A DNA stretch of 64,000 nt from Tetrahymena elliotti 4EA. Its lineage: Eukaryota; Ciliophora; Oligohymenophorea; Hymenostomatida; Tetrahymenidae. This document shows positions 24,247-37,524 of this stretch, piece after piece. Positions within the stretch are counted from its first letter, which is position 1; every line of letters starts with the position of its first letter. The position numbers and the translations under genes were made by a program. The notes beneath the pieces are model-generated. The model saw only the letters and a list, made by a program, of their open reading frames with translations, was not told the origin of the DNA and searched no databases. The stretch is taken from NCBI GenBank assembly GCA_000231825.2, contig JH720344.1:538982-602981 (forward strand). The letters run 5' to 3'.

Positions 24247-27200
24247 TCAAAGATTCTTCTCTGAATATTAGCTCCTTTTAAAATTTTAATTAATCTCTTC
24301 AAAACGTTTAATTGAAGGTATTTTATCATCCAAATGTTCAACATCAGTGTCATCAATATTAACTTATTAGTTTAGGCAAGGTAGAATTGATGAATCAATT
24401 TACTAGTTCTAAGATATGTTGTAAGAGTCATTTATCATCTAATTTAAGAAATATATACTTGAGAATTACTTGCTTTTTTGCATTCTAAGAGTTTTATCAA
24501 CTGTATCTCTTGAAGTTTACATAAAAATTTTTGAAATTAGAAAAATTATTTAAATTAAGTTACTCCTAATTTTTGTCATCATTTTCATTGGCCGTAGTAT
24601 TTGGTGATCTTTCTCTTTTAATTAACCAAATTATTTATTATTTTATATTAAAAATAATATTTACTCTTTTTAAGCTGAATCAGTTTTATGCGAGCCATTT
24701 TATTCTTCACTTTCCATGTCTTCATGTTAGACGGTGTTAGATTCTTTTGACTAATCTTAGTCTTCCTTGACATCAGATTATTGGTTTTCATCTTCATCGT
24801 CATCTTCATCTTCTTCTTCTTCTTCTTCGTCTTCATCATCATCATCATCATCGTCGTCTTCATCCTCCTCTTAATCTACTTAAGTATTAATATTTTCTTA
24901 CTCTTCTTCATCTTCATTTTTTCCATCTTCTTTTTATTCTTAGATGGTTTATGATCTCATAGTTTTCTTTTTTATAAAATCTTTCTTTTTTTATCTGTCC
25001 AGTATAGAAGCAAACATCTACAAACCTTTTTTTTGAAAATATTTTTAATCTTGTTAAAAAATAGATATCTTGATAAATAAATAAATACCCATAAGCTGAT
25101 TTTATGTCATAACAACAGCCTTTCTGTCATATTTTTTGATAGATTCATTAACAATAAATGTTTCAATAAACATTTAATTGTTTTAGTTGTTCTTTTTGAC
25201 TAGGTTTTCGAATACTTGAGGACTATTTATAATTTAAAGTTTTAACTTTATAAATCAAAATAAAAAATTACTTTTCTAGATAAGCCTAAGTTGTAACTAC
25301 TTGAGCAGTAACGAATTTTCCTTGCTTTTTTAGTGAAGCAAAATTTTAAAAATGCTTCCTTAACAAAGCCCAGTTTTTTTTAGTATTTAATATTTTCTCT
25401 CTCTTTAATTTGATATATTGCCTAGCCTTAGGAAATTTAGTAATAATAAGTTCCTTAATTTATTCTATTTTAACTTCGAAAATCTAGGTGTAACCCATAA
25501 GAAGATATCTAAATATGAGTAAAAAGAGATAAGCATTAACTATAAAAACAAATACTAATCCAATAATCGTTGTTGTTATGTCTGAAGACTGTTTTATCAA
25601 TAAAGCTGTAAGTATTGTCACTGAGCTAATAACAGTTTATTGTAAATCTAAATTGTTTAACATAGGAGTTTGATAAGGCTAATACTTGATATTCAATAGA
25701 CCTTTTATATTTTAAATTATAATTAAATATAAGCTAATGCAAACATTTTTTGTGAATTTACCATAAGCAAAAAGGATTAAGATAACAAATACTCCTTTTA
25801 AGACATCTTACTCACCAAATATCTATGTTACAGATATGATAATAACTTTTTCAAATATCTTGACTATTTCCCAAAAGCTCATCTCTTCAGTATACTATTT
25901 ATCAATAAATATTTATGGATGATTAAAATTGTTTTAAATTTATTATTTTATACTTCATTATATAAGATTCCATAGGAAAATCTGATGTCAACTGAGTTCA
26001 ACTTTTCTTTTTTTATGTTTTGGTAAAGAATTCTAATAAAGAGACCAGGAATGATAAAGATCAGTAGTATACATAAAGGAAATATAAATGAAAATGAGAA
26101 TTTGATATGCTCGTCATTCCAGCATATGTGGTTCATGTAATAAGTCATATATTACTATCCTGCTACAGTTCTGCATGAAAGTAGTTTGAACAGTTAATTT
26201 AAAATAGAAGGTTACAAGATAATAAAGCAATAAGTCAAAGTTGTGTATAAGACATGATGAAATTTGTAATTAGTTAGCTTTAGTGCTTTTATAATCAAGA
26301 ATATCAAGAAAAAGGACAAGACTAATCCAATAAAAAATAAGTTCTAAATGATAACCTTTAAGTAGATATGAGGGATAGATGAAGAATTATAATCCTAATT
26401 ATTTTTAAAGAGTTTAATTAATTAAGATAGAATTATAAATTTCTTTTACTTTAAGCATACAATCAAAGGATGACTCAGAATATGCTATTGGACTGCTTAA
26501 AAAATTAAATGCTATGTTGATTTAATTGAATGATGCTAATTTGAAAGTATATATAATACCAGTTATTTGCATATAATGATTAAATATTTTAATGATAAAA
26601 CTTGGTTGATCAATACCCTTAGATAAAAACCCTAAACTGAGCATATGAGTCTATGTCAATTTAACAAAAACTATGTACATATTTTTTTTGACAGTCCAAC
26701 TCATACTAAACTAATTGATAAAAACAAATGAATCATAATTTTTGATGAATTTTATTTTATTTTTTACCATAAAAAAAAGTGATAAAAGAATTGTCTGGAC
26801 AATGATGGATTTAAACTAGCTCTTACAGGTTAGGCACTTTTCATAATTACCAAATTACTTGTAATAAGACTCTACCCATTACTCACTAAATAAATCACAC
26901 TCTTGGCAAAGAGCTCCAATGTTTCCTTTTTTGCAAATCTAATTTTAATTTCCTCCTAAACATATTTTTTCATTCATCACCTCATCACATTTCACTATTA
27001 CATCTGAATATATATTCTATCTCCAATAACCTTCATTAATTGAAATATTCATTCCTCCTAAAAAATAAAGTAAAAATATTTAATATTTAATTTTCGAATT
27101 ATTTTGGGTTCATTTTTTTCTAATTTTTATAAATTTTAATGTAAAAACTTTGATTCTACCTTAGCAGACGGTGTAGTCAGGACATTGTTAACATTATGTG

Positions 27201-30200
27201 GAATTCTATTATAATGTGTAACTTCCAAAACCACACATTTCACACAGCTATGTATTTTCATTAAAGAACTCTCCACGAACACAATCAATCACCACAATTG
27301 TATCTTTTTTTGAAAGAATTTTTATTAATTTTTATAATATAAATAAGTACCATTGATAAGGCTTGTTTAATTAGATCCCTTGATGTAAAATTGATTCTCA
27401 TTAATTTTCCCTTAGATTCTTAAGAAATTTTTATTTAAGTTAGTATTTTCTAATGAAGCATAAAAATATTTGATATCTTAACTCAAACTTAAAAGGGAAT
27501 TTTGGTTTATCATTATTTCAAACAGGTAATTTATTGAACTAATTTTATTTTCTGTCAAAGAACATTCATTGAGTTAAAGCTAGGTATTTTTAACTACAAA
27601 AAAGGAAGAATCTAGATTAATTAGATCATTTTGTCTAATCTAAGAATCTTGAAATACTACTGTCTATAAATTAGTCAAAAGTTGACTTTGACTAGAATAT
27701 AAAAACTAAGATTATACTTAAAGAATTATTAGTTATTTAAATTGAGAAAAATTGCAATCTATAAGATTGAAACCTCTAATTAGGATATTTGAAATGTAAG
27801 AATTTTCTATATTTAACACATCACTTTATTTAATTTCAAAAATAAAAGGTGTTAATTGATTTGAAATAGTTTGAGATTGAGTTTATTATTGTTATTGTTA
27901 AGTTATTTTGAGCTAAGTAATTTCTATTATGGGGGAACTTGTAAATGTTATTATAGATGATTATTAAATATATTATATTTGTACAGCATTTGTTTTTTAA
28001 ACTAAATAGTAGCTATTGTTTGAAGAGAATGCTAAATTTTGATAAAGTAGAGATTCATTTTAAATTGAGTTATTGAGAATATTTAAAATAAAACTGTTGA
28101 TTTGTATTATATCATATCCACTAATATTAATTATTTAATTAACCAAACCTTGATCTAAAATTAGTGTAATATTATAAATAGAAATTTATTATTACTTTAA
28201 GCTGTTTCTTTATTGTTATTATAAGAAACATATTAAATATGAATCTATTAATTATTATTATATAGCTATATTTGAAGAAGATAGCATTAAATTTGCATTT
28301 AACCCTTTTATAAATTAACTTTTTGTAATTTTAGAGTTTGTTATTTATATGTTTTATAATTTGACATCCGATTCAGTTTCTAAAAAGCTACAATTATAAA
28401 AATTAGATGAATCAACTATTACTGTATCTATTTAAATGAAAATGCTTTGATATCCTTCTCCTATTTTAATAAGACTTGTTTCAAAAATATTAGAATTTAG
28501 TATATTCACTGAGTTAAATATGACTAATTTTAAGTATTTAAATAGAAATTTTGTGTAAAAAAGATCAAATAGCAGGTTTTCTTTATAAAAGTAATGATTG
28601 TTAATGGTTAAGTTATTGACTTATAATTCCTAGAGACTGTTGCTATTCGAAATATCAAATAATTAGTAGGATATCAATTAGGTATTGGAAAAATTGACTT
28701 AATTTAAAATTATGTTTTGGATATTGCTAAATTTCTATGTGCAGAAGCATGATTAAAACTAAATATTCTATTAAGTTACTCTTGAAAGAATCATATTATT
28801 CTTAGAATTTTATCCTTCAAAGAGTATTTCTGATTTAATATTCTAAGTGTTCAAAATGATCATATTTGTAAAAAATATTTGATCAAAATTAGTAATCAAT
28901 AAGTTGTTGCCATTTAGATCTATGTTTTAATTACTAAATTCAAGAATAATTTCACAGTTTGGGAGAAACAAGTAAATTTCATTTGTTATTTCAATATCTG
29001 AGCTCAATTTGCACAGCTGATTACTAAAATTCAAATTTACAACTATAATATTTACAAAATTATTTTTATAAGACTCATAAATCATTTAATTCAGCTATAT
29101 GGATCTGCTTTAATCTTACGATGATGAGCAATCAAATGAGTAATTAATTTTAGCTAGTCTATCACATAAAAAGCTCGGATCTTAGCATAAGCCACACTTA
29201 TTAAAATTGGAATCATACTAATAATTTTATGTGCATTAAGTGCATATTAAAGATTTCTATGTGGCAATTATCTTCTTTTGAATATTAATTTAAAATTAAT
29301 CTAATTAATTATTTGTATTCTTTAAAAACTAGTTTTATATTATTTCATTATTTTTTAAGTAGATTGAATAAGAAGAAACACATTCGCTGCAATTCTCAGG
29401 ACAAGGCATGCATTTATTCTAAATAAAATCATACTGCTGCTCAACTTTTATTTAGCCATTTTGAACACTTTTACAACTTAAACATGCTATTTGTTTCAGT
29501 AATGTGCTATATTCACATTATTCACAGTCACTAGGGCACTCCAATACACATTAGCCATTGGAATTAAGTGTGTAATAAGTATTTAAACATATCTTGCATG
29601 TGCTTTCATCTTAACATATTGAACAATTAGGGCTACATTAAACACATTGCTACAAACTAACTGAAAAAAAATATCCTGACTGACAGGTTGATGATAGAAT
29701 GCATGTTATTTAATCTTAGGAAAGAGAATAACCTACTTTACATTCTTAACATTTGTTTTGATCTTCTTAACAGACTGAACAGTTATTTACTTAGCAATTC
29801 TCACATTTATTATCACTAAACCTATAACCCTGTTAACATTATAAGCATGATGAAGCATTTTCACATAAATTACAATTTTATTGACTACATTTATTACATT
29901 TATTTGTGTTTTCTTCTAGATAAAATCCTATGTTACATTGAGCACATTATTAGGGATACTATAAGAAGTTATTATCTTAAAGTTGAATGCATTGGTAGTT
30001 TTCTTGGAGTGAACCAACTCCTTGGCTTGTAAAAATTAAAGAGTAAAGAATAAAGTCATTTTAATTATATTAGCATCCTCGAAAATTATCCCTATTAACA
30101 AAAAATAAAAGTAAGAATTCAGATATTAAATATTTTCATTTTTAATACCATAGATAGGGATTGTAGATGCATTCTTAGCAAGTCTAGCCATTATAAGTAG

Positions 30201-30527
30201 GACTATTTTTATTAAATTATTAAATTTTTCAAACTTTTTTTTTATCTAAATTTTTTACCAATCTATGCAAATTGAAGACTGGTATGTCCCATTTGATAAG
30301 CTGAAGTACGAAACAAATTACTGGGTCTTGCATTTTTCTAAAATAATAAATGATAATGAATAAAATAATAATTTTCCAATTAGGTTTCTTACATTTATAT
30401 CTTTGGTCTCTTTCTACTTATGAATAACTATTATTGAAATGAAATAAATGAGCAAAAAGTAAAAAAGAGATTAATGAATAATGGATTTTGCTATGTGAGA
30501 AAATAAAACTTACTTTTATGATTTCAT
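24247..30527 (-). CDS. Large cysteine-rich transmembrane protein (ciliate-specific type)
   Basis: This is a putative surface protein of a kind common in ciliates, with no known function. Exon 1 is only 14 nt (30514-30527), followed by a 23-nt intron. Further exons are 30393-30490, 30259-30337, 30149-30202, 27351-30091 and 27160-27303, then exons from 27057 downward. All these junctions are phase-consistent. The order of parts is: signal peptide (NKIHYSLISFLLFAHLFHF), Cys-rich furin/GFR-like repeats (CxxC spacing, about 29340-30330), a long Asn/Ile/Ser-rich region suggestive of a beta-helix, a second Cys-rich segment (GALCQECDLF), and several transmembrane helices with the family-like LLSCRTVAGQQYMTYYMNH. 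The cytoplasmic tail carries a long Asp/Glu run (about 24775-24870). The acidic stretch can look like a separate small gene from its ATG at 24958-24960, but it is in frame with the tail. The last exon ends FKRSQYSEKNL. Confidence 0.8.
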
Positions 30528-32511
30528 GAAACGGAAACAAAGACATAATGTTAGTAAAAAAAATAATTAATGTTTATGTATATCATTCTCCATCTATTTA
30601 TTTACGTGAAAAATTGAACGTACTTCTTGTTTGGCTAATAAAATTAACTGATTTAAATAAAAGTAGAAGTTTAATTAATTAAATTAATAAGATTTTTCAG
30701 TAGTTTTCCACTGCTTTATTTATTTTACAAACAAAACAAATAAACAATAAATAAGCAATAATCATACTATTCATTTTATTATTTACCTTTATTCACTTTT
30801 ATGCATTCTTTTTCATTCTTTAATCATCAAATACTAATAAACTTCCTTAAATTAATTAATTCATTAATATATTCCCTCTTTACCATCAAATCATGTAAAA
30901 TTACTTACTATTAATCACTATCAATATTCAATTATAGGTATTTATTTAGTAATATGTATATTTTTTATATTAACAAACGTTATTCGTACAAGTAGAATTC
31001 ATTTAAAATCCAAGCAAAAAAGTAAATGAAATTAGTTTTTTTTGCATTTAAGTTTATTTATAATTTTAAATTATTTTTTAAAACTACTATATTAAACATT
31101 CATTTAGAAAAAATTAGAAATTTAAAATTATTTAAATTTAAAAAATTCATAAAAATACAAAAATATTAACAATTTTCTAATATTAATTTTAAAATAATTT
31201 TTTTTTTTGAATTTCCATCTTTCAGTTATTAAAAAAAGATAAATTAATTTTCATTAAAATAAACAAGTTAATCAAAATGATTTAAAATTTTAAAAACAAT
31301 CAAAATAAATTTGTTCAATTCAACTTAAAATAACTTTAGAAATTTTTTTTATCTTTCAACAAAATTTAAATTGACTTAGTATTTATGAGAAAAATAATAA
31401 TGCACATAATTATCATAAATAATACTTAATTTTTTGTAATTTTAAACTATGTTTATGTAGTAGAATCTTCGGATTTTTCTCTTTATAATATATATATAAT
31501 TCAAATTCAACAAAAAAATAATAATACACATGATTATCATAAATAATAAAACTATATAATATCAAATCCTTTATTAATTCCTAAATATGATGTTTAATAT
31601 TTTGTTGTTTTAAACTACTTTTATTTTGTAGAATCTTCTGATTCATTTCTATATTTATATTTAAATTTTAAAAATTTGGTAAAAATTTAAAAATGATTTT
31701 TTTCTTGAATTTATTTTTTTGAGTTTTTTGTCATTTAAAAGGTTAAATAAATTTAAGTAAAATGATCTTTCTTTGATATCTAAAACAAAGAAAATTATTA
31801 ATAGAATCATGTTTTAAATTATAATATTATTTATGAATTTAAAAAGCTGAACAAATTAACTGAAGGGTATTTTGAAATCAATATTCAAGCTATTTTCTCG
31901 AAACATTTTTGACTTTTTTATAAATTGTTTAGAATATATTTTTTGTATTAACAAATTTAAATAACTTTTATTAATGTAAGCTAAAAAAATTTTACTTATT
32001 TATTTGTTTTTAAGTTTTATACAAAAGTAGATTTAAGATTTTTAAAACAAAATGCACTAGCTTTTCTCTTTATTTTTAAATTAAAAATTTATTTTTTTTA
32101 TGAATAATTAGTTTTTTCGGGATTTATAATATATTTCATAAGAATAAAAAATGATTCTAATTGGATGACTGAGAAAGAAAAACCTTTTTTATTTGGTGTA
32201 ATCCAAAGTATTTTTGTAAAAGAATAATATGAATGAATTTCACAATTAATATTTTGCCTTTATTTTTTTGAAGATGAGTTTTAAATAAGAATATAATAAT
32301 GATTCAGATTAATTAAAATTGCATCTATATTAGCTAACCTGCGTCACACTTTTCACATTAAAATTGAAGTAAAATTTTGTTAATTCAGAAAAAAGGTGAA
32401 TAAGTAATAAGAGAACTCTTCAAATATTTATTACATGGTAAAATTCAATAATTAATTTACTCTCTAGAGCATTCATTAACAATCAATATCACATATAAAT
32501 TCATAAGGAAG
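30528..32511. other. Intergenic, start of first duplicated lipase block
   Basis: No gene is seen. From about 30,900 the sequence becomes alignable by eye to 38,400 onward, for example the stretch around ttattcgtacaagtag at about 30,980 against ttattcttacaagtag at about 38,474. It therefore belongs to the duplicated segment and includes the promoter of lipase A. Confidence 0.55.
32342..32349 (+). promoter_or_regulatory. CGTCACAC element upstream of lipase A
   Basis: CGTCACACTTTTCACATTA lies 163 bp before the lipase A ATG. The same element sits 165 bp before lipase C and, in a diverged form, 215 bp before lipase F. It is one of the few GC-containing strings in this AT-rich spacer. Confidence 0.45.
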
Positions 32512-33776
32512 ATGAATAAAATCTAACTTGTTTTAATTGCCACTTTAGCTTTAACTATAGGGTCATCCATTTATTTACTCAATAAGAGTTCTTCAGATAT
32601 TGTAGAATCCTCTTTAAGCTTCCCCTATGATGAAAATTTAGCTGAAAATCTAGCTGGATTTTCTATGGCCTCTTATTGCCAGGCTTCAAAAATTGAAAAC
32701 TGGACCTGTGGATCATCTTGCAAAAAGAACCCATAAGGCCTTTAAGATGTCTATGTTATGAAAAACAAAACCCTTAATGCTTCTGGCTTCTTAGGTTACT
32801 CCCCTGCTCATGATGCCATCTTAGTTGTTTTCAGAGGTACTGTCCCCTGGTTGCTTAAAAACTGGATTAGTGACATCAATACTATTAAGACCAAGTATCC
32901 TAGATGTGAAAATTGCTATGTTCATTTAGGTTTCTTCAATGCCTTCAAGGAATTGCAAGATTAAATTCTTTCCGAATTCCCTAAGCTTAAGGCCAAATAT
33001 CCCAATTCTAATGTAATTCATAATTTCTTTATTTACTAATAGCTTAAAGAAAATAATTCATAATGGCAAATACTTTTTATTAGATTATTGTTGCATATTC
33101 AAAACATCAATTTCACCTTTAAAATAAATATTGGTATTTAAAAGATTAAATTATTTGTAAAATCAATTGCATGAGTACAATTAATTATAAATTAAATCGA
33201 CGCATTTAATGAAATATCCACTAATTACAGGCTTTAATAAATTATTCATTAATTATAATCTTGACTTAACTTATTTAGTTAGACTTCCATTTTTTTTTAT
33301 TTTTGCCATGCTTACATGCTATTAAATACATTTGTCATGGATTTAAATATCTTTCAAATAAACAGGTATTTGTCACTGGTCATTCTCTTGGTGCTGCCAT
33401 GAGTACTCATGCTGTTCCTTTAATTTATGAACTTAATGGAAACAAACCCATTGATGCTTTCTACAACTTTGGTTCACCAAGAGTTGGTGATTTAACTTAC
33501 CACTAATGGTTAGATAGCTAAAATTTTGCTCTCTAATATGGTAGAATTAATCACAGAGCTGACCCCGTTCCCCATTTACCTCCTCATTATTCTCCCTTCA
33601 TTTTCACTCATATTGACCATGAAGTTTACTATAAAACATTTAAAAAACCTTATGTCTAATGCATTGAAACTGAAAGCCTTGAATGCGCTGATGGTGTTAA
33701 CATTCCCTTAGATATTCCTGATCACCTTTCTTACTTCGGTTGGGATTGGGCTACTGACATCTTAGCTTGCTAATGA
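32512..33776 (+). CDS. Class-3 lipase A, secreted or membrane-anchored (intact)
   Basis: This is an alpha/beta-hydrolase of the fungal lipase (class 3) family, likely hydrolysing acylglycerols. The exons are 32512-33012 and 33366-33776, giving 303 aa. An N-terminal hydrophobic segment (LVLIATLALTIGSSIYLL) acts as signal peptide or anchor. The oxyanion region is VVFRGTVPW. The nucleophile elbow is FVTGHSLGAAM (Ser174), and the likely triad partners are Asp233 in RADPVPHLP and His287 in IPDHLSYFGW. Paired cysteines and the C-terminal ILACQ end are shared with the other five copies. The 353-bp intron falls just before the nucleophile exon, at the same place in every copy. It lies in the first of the two duplicated blocks and is the intact partner of damaged copy C. 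Confidence 0.92.
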
Positions 33777-35538
33777 GAACTTTAACAAATTTAATAACTA
33801 AAACTAATATTAATTAAAAAATAAAAAATTACATACATACTTTACATAAATGTTTACCTTATTAGAAAATTTAAAAAAAATCCTCCACTAGCCATTTTTT
33901 TATTTAGATTTCAAATCAACTTTATTCAACCTATATCCCTCCATAAATTCATTGCTAAAAAATAAATAAAAACATAATTTCAATTAAAAGTTTATTAATA
34001 TAAACAAAAATTTGCTTTTTTTGCTTATGATTTTATCTAAAAATATTTAATTAGAAATTTTATAAAATACTACAAGAGAATAATTTATTTTCATATTTTA
34101 TTAGAAAATGTATTTTTGCCTTTTCAAATTGTAAAAAAATGATAATATTATCTTTAATATATTAAAGTTTATCAATTAAGCTAATAATTTGTTTTACTTG
34201 AATTATTGAATAATAGATTTAAAATTATTTCATTTATTCTATTAAAAATAATTTATCATAATCCCCTTTTGTCTTCCTTCCTTTTCACATACAACTGTAA
34301 AAATGAAACATTTTTCTAACAAGATCAAGTTGAAACTCTATACTTTTTCAATGGAAATGTATCTATATTTATTATAGTTTATTTTGAAATTGAGATTATC
34401 TGTTTTATAAAATATTTTTAAAATGTAGATGAAAGATATGCATTTGGTGCAATAAGAAGCTTTTTTAATAAAAAACAAATAAAAGAATTGAGTTAAAATA
34501 ATTAGATTTTATTATAATATTAAAAGAAGTATTAGTATTCATGTAATTTGCATTATCTCTAACTACATTTAAAACAATATTTTCTCAAAACGAAATAAAT
34601 AAAAAACAATAAAAAAGTCCAATATGTTAAATATGTTATGATATACCTATTCAAATTAATATTAATATTTTTTATGCTATTTATTTTAATTGTAAGCTAA
34701 ACCTTAAAAAATAGCAAAAAATAAAATGGAAACACCAATTTATCTTTAACCTACTTATTTCTTTTATTTAATTTAGATTTCTTCAAAAATAAAATAAAAA
34801 AATAGCTTACCCAAAAATAAATATTGTTTGTTCATTACTTTAAAAAGCAAAAAATCATTTTTATAAAAGGAATCAATTCATATTATTGTTAGCTAAATCA
34901 TTTTTCTTCTCAGTTTTAAAAAAATATTTTTAAGTTAGAATAAGATTTAATCAGTAAAATTAAATATTACAAAAATACTTAAAAAGATGATTTTTTTAAA
35001 TAAATTTATTAATAATTAAGTTTTGAGTAATCAGAAAATTTATTCTCTCTTTATTAGATTTTAAAAAATAGATTAAAGTTTGTATAAAAGATTAAATTAA
35101 ATAACTTTGGAAATTTTATTTATTCTGATTTATTTTTAAATGAATTCTTTCACTCTATTTTTAATATTCTACCTTATTAATTTGGCTATAAAAATCATTT
35201 TTGATTGCCTGCAGATTTTCAAGAAAAAAAAATAAAAGATTTCAGTTCAATTTCAGCATTTTTATTTTTAAACAAGTGATAAGCTAACTGTTAATAAATA
35301 TAAATATGTCTAAGTATAAAAGAAAATAATATTTTAATTTAAATTAATTAAAGATAAAACAAATTTTCTCAAAATTATGTGTAAACTTTAAAACATCATC
35401 TTCAACTAAATTTTTAAATAATTTTACTCACTTTACTTCTTCATGTATATTATAATTTTGGTTATAAAAATATGAATTTAATTTATCTGAAATCCAAATA
35501 AATAAAAATTAATCCAAAACACGGATTATTACAAAAAA
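33777..35538. other. Intergenic between lipases A and B
   Basis: This AT-rich spacer holds no gene. It is recognisably homologous to the spacer between lipases C and D (40,620-42,781), for example around atttgcattatct at 34,548 and 41,764. Confidence 0.55.
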
Positions 35539-36589
35539 ATGTAAAAAACATAAGTTTTTCTGTTTGCAGCTTTAGTAGGCCTTACTTTGACAGCTACTCT
35601 ACTCTTTTTCTAAAAGAGTTAGGAACAATTTTACTAAATGAATAGTTTTGCCTACAATGAAAAATTAGCAGAAAATTTGTCAGGATTTTCTCTTGCTTCT
35701 TATTGCAGCTCTTCAAAAATTTAGAAATGGAATTGTGGTGCTCCTTGCTAAAGAAACCCTCAAGGAATTAAAGATGTTTTCTATATGTTAAATACTACGA
35801 TGGATTCAGCAGGCTTCATGGGATATTCTCCAGCTCATGATGCAATTATTGTTGCTTTTAGAGGAACAATTCCATGGTCAAAGAAGAATTGGATTAGTGA
35901 TATTAACACAATCAAGACTAGCTATCCAAGATGTTAAAATTGTTTCGTTCACCAAGGTTTTTACAAAGCCTTTTAAGGTTTGTAAAACTAGATCGAATAA
36001 GAATTCCCTAAATTAAAAGCAAAGTACCCTAATTCTAAAGTAAAATATTCTAATCTTATTAATAACCTTCTTTTTTTAATAACCCCTTTGATCAAGATTT
36101 GCATTTACTTGTTTAATAGCACCGTAACATGAAAATAAAAATGTCATTTTCTTGAAAAAATTATTCAAAAAATGTATCTCTTTTTTAAATTTTTATTAAA
36201 CAAATTTAATGAATATAAAAATTAGATCTTTGTCACTGGACACTCTCTAGGTGCAGCTATGAGTACTCATTCTATTCCACTTATTTACTAGTTAAATGGA
36301 AACAAACCTATTGATGTTTTCTATAACTTTGGCTCTCCAAGAGTAGGCGATTAAGCTTTCCATGACTGCAGATACTGTACCTCATTTACCACCTCAAGGA
36401 AATTTATTCTAATTTACTCATATTGATCATGAAATTTTTTATGAAAGCTTTAGTAGTCCTTACATTCTCTGAGCATAAGCTGAGGATCCCAATTGTGCTG
36501 ATAGTAAACTATAAATTAATACAAGTATCTCTGATCATTTTGAATATTATGGATATGATTGGTTAGCTTAAATGCTGATTTGCTAATGA
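35539..36589 (+). pseudogene. Class-3 lipase B, disrupted (50-bp deletion plus nonsense)
   Basis: This is a close paralog of lipase D, with the same start (hydrophobic signal region) and an apparently normal first exon (35539-36039). Its intron is 36040-36225. The second exon begins normally with FVTGHSLGAAM. Near 36368, compared with copy D, about 50 bp are missing between CATGACTG and CAGATACTG. This removes the segment before the catalytic Asp region, and because 50 is not a multiple of three it shifts the frame to a TGA at 36424-36426. Independently, in the original frame, the Cys codon TGC of copy D is TGA here (36470-36472). Two separate lesions make this a pseudogene rather than an error. 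The homologous end would be at 36587-36589. Confidence 0.85.
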
Positions 36590-37524
36590 ACAAAAGTTTA
36601 TAAATTAAAATATATTAAACAATAATATTAAAAAACATATAAATAGATAATCTATTTTTTTGTCTTTGACTAAATTTTTCATCAAACTTAAAATGATCTA
36701 ATTTATTTTCTTTATTTTTTTAATTGCTTGATGTTCTGGTTAACAAATAAATTAAATTTTTTAAGGTAATTTAATTAGAAAATATTATTTATATTAACTA
36801 ATTTAATAACAATACTTCTTTCTAAACCAAAATTTATTTAAAGTTTATTAAAATAAGTAAATTATTCTTTAAAATCTGAAGAAATTCTTAAAAAAATAAA
36901 ATGATGATTTTTTGAATTAATTTTTTCATTAATTTAAAAGTGTTCAATACCATATTTTACTTTATTCATAATTGATGTTGATTCTTAAATTTGATTAGAA
37001 AAATTAAAAGAAATTTCTTATGAAAATTTAAATGAATAAGATTGTTTGTATGAAAAAAAATGTATGTAATTATTATTAATTAATATAATATAAAGTTCAG
37101 TAATAGGTATGATTTATCCTGTAAATATCTAAAAAGTACAAAAGACAAAAAGTACTAAAGCCTTTTTAATAATATCAACTAAAAAAAAATTCTTTAAAAT
37201 ATCAAAATAGTATTTTTAAAAATAATTTAATAGTTTTAATATTTTTTTTGTAAAATTTTTGTTAAAAATTAAATGTTCAAACAAATTTTATTTGAATTTG
37301 AATAAAAATTCAGAAAATTTTTAATTTGAATTAAAATTTTTGTAAATGTAAATAGTTACCCTATTTATAATTCGACTGAAATATATAATTAAAGTAGGTA
37401 CAAAATGTAATGCCACCTGCAATGTAAATTTAATAGAGAAGCAAGTAATTTATTTCGTTTTTTCAATATTTACTATTTTATTTCTTTATTTTACATTAAT
37501 TATCATAGAAAATTAATTTTAAAT
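36590..37524. other. Intergenic, end of duplicated block 1
   Basis: No gene is seen. Similarity to the DNA downstream of lipase D continues to about 37,120 and then stops, shortly before the transposase-like fragment. Confidence 0.55.

Larger units (their letters stand above)
30900..37120 (+). repeat. Segmental duplication, copy 1 (lipases A and B)
   Basis: This segment carries lipase A and the broken lipase B with their spacers. It matches 38,400-44,260 in order and orientation. The coding parts are nearly identical, the spacers are diverged but still recognisable, and small indels are scattered through. The edges are approximate because similarity fades in AT-rich flanks. The left edge is near 30,900 and the right edge near the string taataggtatgattta at about 37,100. 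Confidence 0.8.

Noticed and set aside
24775..24870. CRISPR-like or microsatellite repeat in the tcatcatcatc tract
   Set aside because: It is an Asp/Glu-coding low-complexity tract in frame with the large protein. There are no spacer-repeat units.
24648..24960. Separate small gene for an acidic protein starting at 24960
   Set aside because: The frame continues upstream without a stop into the cytoplasmic tail of the large transmembrane protein, so the ATG is internal.
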